A DNA stretch of 64,000 bases from assembly GCA_963805705.1 (NCBI GenBank), contig CAWDVH010000004.1, positions 310,001 to 374,000 of the forward strand, given 5' to 3'. The position numbers were made by a program, and so were the translations under genes. Below, in pieces: positions 60,035-64,000 of this stretch. How positions within the stretch are numbered: the first letter of the stretch is position 1; each line of letters starts with the position of its first letter. The stretch is from CAWDVH01 sp963805705. Its GTDB lineage: Bacteria > Actinomycetota > Actinomycetes > Streptosporangiales > Streptosporangiaceae. A model generated the notes under the pieces. The model was not told the DNA's origin and did no database searches. It saw only the letters and a program-made list of their open reading frames with translations.

Positions 60035-60764
60035 CGACCGGGCTCGTCGGCAGCTGCGAGTGGCTGATCTGCTGCCGCGGGCAGACCGACTGGATCGGCA
60101 CGTTCATCGCTCCCGGCAGCCGCGCGGAGGCCGGCGGCAGGACCGTCTGGTCGTCGGTCGTCCATAGTGAGAGCCACGGCAGCCGGACGGGCGCCCCGCC
60201 GGCCAGCCGGGCGAGCAGGCTGCTGCCCGGCACGAGCTGCTGGCAGGCGGCCGGGCAGGCACCGGGCGCGAATCCCTGCGCCGTGGCGGCGATCACGGTC
60301 CCGTGAAACGGGGAGCCGAGCGTGATAATGCGCCGGGCCTTGCGGGCGCCGTCGTCATCGCGGGCCCACACCAGCGCCGTGACGCCGCCCGCCGAGTAGC
60401 CGACGACATCGACCGAGGGGGCTCCGCCGCGCAGCGCCCGCATGACCGCGTCGTTGAGCACGGCGGCATCCCTGATCAGGCTGCCCGTGCCCTGGCCGGG
60501 CAGAGCGACGACCGTGGCCGTCCGGCCGGTCGCCCGGATCGCCCTGGCCAGAACCGACAGGGAACCGGTGCTGCCGCCATAACCGGGGACGAGCAGCACC
60601 GGCCCTGGCCGGTCCTGGGCCGGATAACGCGGCGGCGGGCTGCTGTCGGGCCGGCCCCCGATGGCCGCTCCCGCCGCGGCGAGGACACCCGCGACCGCCA
60701 GGGCCGCCAGCACGGCGGCGAAGATCCTCCGCCGCGGGGACAGGCCCGTGAACCACGTGATCAT
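59961..60764 (-). CDS. Lipase-like alpha/beta hydrolase with N-terminal membrane anchor
   Basis: Protein of 267 residues of the lipase class 2/triacylglycerol-lipase-like group. A hydrophobic helix at about 10-33 (F-A-A-V-L-A-A-L-A-V-A-G-V-L-A-A-A-G) acts as anchor or signal. The nucleophile elbow is V-G-Y-S-A-G-G, after V-L-L-V-P-G-Y-G-G-S-T-G for the oxyanion loop; Asp and His probably lie in W-T-T-D-D-Q and C-P-R-Q-Q-I-S-H-S. The outside location suits hydrolysis of extracellular or cell-wall lipids. Substrate unknown. Confidence 0.85.
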   Translation of the reverse strand: MITWFTGLSPRRRIFAAVLAALAVAGVLAAAGAAIGGRPDSSPPPRYPAQDRPGPVLLVPGYGGSTGSLSVLARAIRATGRTATVVALPGQGTGSLIRDAAVLNDAVMRALRGGAPSVDVVGYSAGGVTALVWARDDDGARKARRIITLGSPFHGTVIAATAQGFAPGACPAACQQLVPGSSLLARLAGGAPVRLPWLSLWTTDDQTVLPPASARLPGAMNVPIQSVCPRQQISHSQLPTSPVVTAIVLQAIGPGVIRHPEPAVCRA

Positions 60765-60899
60765 CTAGTCCTCGCCGGCGCTGCGGGCCTGTGCGCGGAT
60801 GACATCGCAGGAGGCAGGCCAGCCTGGACGCCGGATTCGCATGCTACCCGCGCCGGCATACCCTGAATCGATGGCTACAGCGGCAATGGGCAGCCGCCC

Positions 60900-62039
60900 G
60901 TGAGCGTCGTGAGCCGGTCGGCGCGGCGGCGCTGGGCGGCTGTTGCCTGCGGAACCGCGGTGCTCGCCCTGCTGCCCTGGGGGATCGCCGGGCTTCCCGT
61001 CTCCGCCTCCCCGGTCAGCGCCGCGACCCTGCGAGCGCGCATAGTGGCCTCGGCCAGCCTGCCGTACGAGGGATACGCCGAGACCACGGTAGATCTCGGC
61101 CTGCCCCTGCTGCCGGACCTTGAGGGCGTCAGCAGGCTCCTCGACGGCACCACCGATCAGTACGCGTGGTACCGCTCCGCCGGGCACTGGCGCGCGGATG
61201 CCATCACGGCGTCGGGGGAGAACGACGTCTACCAGGCCGGCCAGGTCAGCTATCTGTGGAACTACTCCGACAACGTCCTGACCAGGGTCCTGGGCGCGCA
61301 GCCCGTCCGGCTGCCGCGGGCACCGGACCTGCTGCCTCCGGCGCTGGCCCGAAGGCTCCTGGGGCTGGCCTCGGCCGCGGATCACCTGTCCAGGCTGCCC
61401 TCCCAGCGGGTGGCGGGAGTGGACGCGGCCGGACTGCGCCTGGCGCCCGCGGACCCGGATACGACGGTGGCCGCCGTCGATATCTGGGCCGACCCGGCCG
61501 ATGGCCTGCCCGTCGAGGTGAAGATCACGGGGCGGGGCGTGACCCGGCCCGTCCTGGTGACCAAATTCCTCCAGCTCAGCCAGCGCCGCCCGGCGCTCGC
61601 CGTCGTCGTCCCGCATCCCGCGCCGGACGTCGAGGCGGCCACGGCCCGGCTGTCCTCCCTCAACGGCATCCTGAACGGCGGCCGGGACCACCGACGTCAC
61701 CCGTTTCCCGCCGAGCTGGGCGGCCTTCCGCTCGTGCCGACTCCCGGCGGCCTGTCCGATGTGGCCGTGTACGGCACCGGGTTCTCCCGGATCGCGCTGG
61801 TGCCGTTGCCGGAAAGGACCGGTGAGCAGGCGGCCAGCGCCGCGAGCGGCGCCGGCGCCGGCACCGTCACCTGGCCGGGGGGAACGGGCGTCCTGATCCG
61901 CACCCCGCTGCTGACCGTCCTGCTGGCGACCCCCGCCCCGTTTGGCCCGGTGACGTTCCTGATCACCGGCGCGGTGACCCCGGCCCTGCTGGAGCGGGTG
62001 GCCACCGACCTGTTCGGGCTATTCGCGGCCCAGCCATGA
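60900..62039 (+). CDS. LolA/RseB-like secreted protein linked to ABC transporter
   Basis: Protein of 379 residues (GTG start) with an N-terminal membrane helix or signal (A-A-V-A-C-G-T-A-V-L-A-L-L-P-W-G). S-L-P-Y-E-G-Y-A-E-T-T, Y-A-W-Y-R-S-A-G-H-W-R and Q-V-S-Y-L-W-N-Y look like the beta half-barrel of LolA/RseB (DUF2092-type) proteins. The TGA overlaps the ATG of the ABC ATPase gene, so it is translationally coupled and probably works with the exporter, or senses envelope ligands. Its cargo cannot be told. Confidence 0.78.
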   Translation: MSVVSRSARRRWAAVACGTAVLALLPWGIAGLPVSASPVSAATLRARIVASASLPYEGYAETTVDLGLPLLPDLEGVSRLLDGTTDQYAWYRSAGHWRADAITASGENDVYQAGQVSYLWNYSDNVLTRVLGAQPVRLPRAPDLLPPALARRLLGLASAADHLSRLPSQRVAGVDAAGLRLAPADPDTTVAAVDIWADPADGLPVEVKITGRGVTRPVLVTKFLQLSQRRPALAVVVPHPAPDVEAATARLSSLNGILNGGRDHRRHPFPAELGGLPLVPTPGGLSDVAVYGTGFSRIALVPLPERTGEQAASAASGAGAGTVTWPGGTGVLIRTPLLTVLLATPAPFGPVTFLITGAVTPALLERVATDLFGLFAAQP

Positions 62040-63025
62040 TCGTCACCCGGTCGCTGACCAAGCGATTCGGCAGCTTTACCGCCGTTGACCAGGTGGACCT
62101 GGATGTCCGGGCCGGCGACAGGTACGGCTTCCTGGGCCCCAATGGCTCCGGCAAGACGACAGTCATCCGGATGCTGCTCGGCCTCGTCTACGCCACCAGC
62201 GGGGACATCGAGATCATGGGACGGCCTATCCCGGCGCGGACGGCCGAGGTCCTGCCCCAGGTTGGCTCTCTGGTCGAGGGTCCGTCCGCCTACGGGCACC
62301 TGTCCGGCCGGGCCAACCTGACCCTGCTGGATGCCTCCGGCAGCTCCGGCGGCCGCAGGACCCGGCGCCGGCGCATCACCGAGGCGCTGGAACGGGTCGG
62401 GCTGGCCGGGATCGACGACCGGGCGGTCAGGAAATACTCGCTCGGGATGCGCCAGCGGCTAGGCCTGGCGGGGGCCCTGCTGCGGACGCCGCGGCTGCTC
62501 ATCCTCGATGAGCCGACCAACGGCCTGGACCCCCAGGGCATCCGGGAGATACGCGACCTGCTGGCCGGGCTCAATGAGGCCGGCACCACCGTCTTCCTGT
62601 CCAGCCATCAGCTGACCGAGATCGAGCAGCTGTGCACGCGGGTCGGCATTGTCAACCGCGGACGCCTGGTCGTCCAGGAAGATCTCGACGCGCTGCGGGC
62701 GCCGACGGGCCGGGTGATGGTCCGCAGTCCCGACGCTGACCTCGTGGCCAGGCTGCTCGACGGGCAGGTGCGGCACCGCCAGGGTGACCGGCTGGTCGTG
62801 GCGGCGGGGGACGCCGCGGCGGTCAATGCCCGCCTGGTCGCCGCCGGGGCGCGCGTGACCGAGATCGGCCCGGAGCGGCGCTCGCTGGAGGAGCTCGTGC
62901 TCGCCGTCACCAGTTCCGGCTCTGACCGCGTCGACTCCGGTGCCGGCCGGGCCGGGGACGGCGGCAGGGCGGGAGACGGCGGCAGGGCGGGGGACGGCGG
63001 CACGGCAGGGGACGGTGCGAGGTGA
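62036..63025 (+). CDS. ABC transporter ATP-binding protein
   Basis: ATPase subunit of 329 residues of the DrrA/CcmA-like exporter group. Walker A is G-P-N-G-S-G-K-T-T, signature Y-S-L-G-M-R-Q-R, Walker B L-L-I-L-D-E-P-T-N-G-L-D, H-loop S-S-H-Q. After about residue 305 the tail is R-A-G-D-G-G repeated four times, encoded by an 18-base tandem repeat at 62950-63020, and reaches the permease start. The normal domain ends near residue 300. Its start and stop overlap the neighbouring genes. Confidence 0.92.
   Translation: MIVTRSLTKRFGSFTAVDQVDLDVRAGDRYGFLGPNGSGKTTVIRMLLGLVYATSGDIEIMGRPIPARTAEVLPQVGSLVEGPSAYGHLSGRANLTLLDASGSSGGRRTRRRRITEALERVGLAGIDDRAVRKYSLGMRQRLGLAGALLRTPRLLILDEPTNGLDPQGIREIRDLLAGLNEAGTTVFLSSHQLTEIEQLCTRVGIVNRGRLVVQEDLDALRAPTGRVMVRSPDADLVARLLDGQVRHRQGDRLVVAAGDAAAVNARLVAAGARVTEIGPERRSLEELVLAVTSSGSDRVDSGAGRAGDGGRAGDGGRAGDGGTAGDGAR
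62950..63020. repeat. 18-bp tandem repeat at the 3' end of the ABC ATPase gene
   Basis: The unit GGGGACGGCGGCAGGGCG, with small changes, recurs about four times across 62950-63020 and codes for G-D-G-G-R-A repeats at the C-terminus of the ATPase. Confidence 0.85.
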
Positions 63026-63867
63026 TCAGGGTCGAGCTCGTCAAGCTCATGCGCCGGCCAAGGAGCTGGGTCAGCGTCGCCCTGCTGTGCGGGCTCCCGG
63101 CCCTGGTGGCCGTGTTCGTCGTGGTCACGCACCTCGCTCCACCGCCCGGTCAGGGACCCGCGCTGCTGTCCGCCGTGCTGTCCAGCGGGTCGCTGTTTCC
63201 CGCCGCGGCCCTGGCCATCGTGCTGCCCATCTTCCTGCCGATCGCCGTCGCGGTCGTCGCGGGCGACTCCATCGCCGGCGAGGCCGGCACGGGCATGCTC
63301 AGGTACCTGCTGGCCAGGCCCGTCGGCCGGACCCGGCTGCTCGCGGCCAAGCTCGCCGCGCTGATCGCGTATGTCCTGTCGGCCGTGGTCCTGGTCGCGC
63401 TCACCGCGTACCTGACCGGAACGCTGCTCTTCGGCTCCCAGCCCGTATCCGCGGGCCCGAACGGGCTGGCCGTGTCCAACCTCGCCGCGACTTCCCTGTC
63501 CGGGACCGGGCTCTCGCCGGCCCAGATCCTGCTGCGGACGCTCGGCGCGGTCGCCTTCATCACGGTGTCCATGCTCGGAGTCGGCGCGATCGCGCTGTTC
63601 CTGTCCACGGTCACCGACTCAGCCCTCGGGGCGGCCCTGGGCGCGCTGGCCGCGCTGATCACCAGCCAGGTGCTGGTCACGCTGAACTCCGCCGCGGCGG
63701 TCAGTCCCTATCTGCCCACCCGCTACTGGCTGGCGTGGCTCGATTTCTTCCGCCAGCCGATCCTGTGGCGCAACATTGACCGGGGCTTCGCCGTGCAAGC
63801 CGTCTACGTCGCGGTGTTCCTCGCCGCCGGCTGGGCGCACTTCGCGACCAAGGACATCACGAGCTGA
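63022..63867 (+). CDS. ABC transporter permease (ABC-2 type)
   Basis: Integral membrane subunit of 281 residues for the ABC ATPase. About six hydrophobic helices are visible, with the N-terminal cytosolic motif V-E-L-V-K-L-M-R-R-P-R-S-W. G-D-S-I-A-G-E-A-G-T-G-M-L-R-Y-L-L-A-R-P-V-G-R (in pieces) is the classical ABC-2 first cytosolic loop. GTG start inside the ATPase stop (GTGA). The 3' end overlaps the convergent TetR gene by 11 bases. Confidence 0.9.
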   Translation: MIRVELVKLMRRPRSWVSVALLCGLPALVAVFVVVTHLAPPPGQGPALLSAVLSSGSLFPAAALAIVLPIFLPIAVAVVAGDSIAGEAGTGMLRYLLARPVGRTRLLAAKLAALIAYVLSAVVLVALTAYLTGTLLFGSQPVSAGPNGLAVSNLAATSLSGTGLSPAQILLRTLGAVAFITVSMLGVGAIALFLSTVTDSALGAALGALAALITSQVLVTLNSAAAVSPYLPTRYWLAWLDFFRQPILWRNIDRGFAVQAVYVAVFLAAGWAHFATKDITS

Positions 63868-64000
63868 CCCGGGGGCTGGTGATCCCGTCGAAGAGCAGCC
63901 GCAGGAAGCCGTCCACGACCTGGTCAGTGCTGTAGCCGCCGGCCCGGCGCCACTGCGCAGGTATCCACAGGACGTCCCGCAGCAGCCGGTAGGTGAGCTT
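63857..64000 (-). CDS. TetR-family regulator C-terminus (partial, KstR2-like ending)
   Basis: Only the last 47 residues lie in the window; the gene enters from the right edge. Read on the minus strand it gives K-L-T-Y-R-L-L-R-D-V-L-W-I-P-A-Q-W-R-R-A-G-G-Y-S-T (in pieces), then D-Q-V-V-D-G-F-L-R-L-L and a stop at 63857-63859. The pattern Y-R-x-x-R-D-x-x-W-x-x-x-x-W-x-R-x-G-G-x-x-T-x-x-Q-V equals that of the KstR2 C-terminus as I remember it, but close TetR relatives share it. The DNA-binding domain is not visible. Confidence 0.7.
   Translation of the reverse strand, partial: KLTYRLLRDVLWIPAQWRRAGGYSTDQVVDGFLRLLFDGITSPRVSS

Overview
The window is GC-rich, densely coded chromosomal DNA from an actinobacterium, probably a soil-type member near the Streptosporangiales or Mycobacteriales. 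Evidence for this is the F420/PPOX proteins, mycobacterial-type steroid catabolism genes, frequent GTG/TTG starts, and several gene orders that I recall from Mycobacterium tuberculosis H37Rv. No rRNA, tRNA, CRISPR array, prophage or insertion sequence was recognised. All comparisons with named genes are from memory of the families; no search was run.

Layout. 1-8.9 kb: housekeeping and accessory genes, namely an MFS exporter end, VOC and PPOX proteins, a DUF3349 / membrane protein / PitA block in the order of Rv0543c-Rv0545c, a Lon-N protein, a methyltransferase, a molbindin and an amidohydrolase. 8.9-20.8 kb: first steroid block, with fadA5 divergent from cyp125, the ltp3-ltp4-DUF35 operon, an SDR, a MarR/hydrolase pair, echA19 divergent from fadD19, and a nitronate monooxygenase-like gene. 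20.9-26.2 kb: VIT1, DinB and a sugar-acid cassette (DenD-like dehydrogenase, 2-hydroxyacid dehydrogenase, FGGY kinase). 26.2-30 kb: second steroid block, fadE26-fadE27 divergent from fadA6. 30-36.9 kb: duplicated repeat, transglutaminase-like gene, decayed YVTN propeller gene, AhpD/SnoaL/MocR and a metallo-beta-lactamase. 36.9-43.2 kb: third steroid block, echA20-ipdA-ipdB-ipdC divergent from an SDR, then an aldehyde dehydrogenase. 43-56 kb: mixed accessory genes. 56-58.4 kb: two SDRs resembling steroid-ring enzymes, with a PPOX gene. 58.4-64 kb: AraC/VOC, lipase-like, LolA-like/ABC exporter genes, and the end of a TetR gene.

How the genes work together. CYP125 oxidises the sterol side chain, FadD19 makes the CoA ester, and FadE26/27, EchA19 and FadA5 shorten it. 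Ltp3/Ltp4 with the DUF35 protein may act on branched side chains. EchA20, IpdA, IpdB, IpdC and FadA6 belong to C/D-ring (HIP) breakdown. Seven sites close to the KstR consensus TnnAACnnGTTnnA lie in promoters of the side-chain genes, fadA6 and the aldehyde dehydrogenase. Two sites close to the KstR2 consensus AnCAAGnnCTTGnT lie before the C/D-ring genes and the 58 kb SDR. The TetR C-terminus at the right edge resembles KstR2.

Two oddities run through the window. Single-base indels in G/C runs break at least seven otherwise intact genes, and short GC-rich tandem repeats sit at gene borders and in protein linkers. The indels may be sequencing errors, so the broken genes should be treated with caution.
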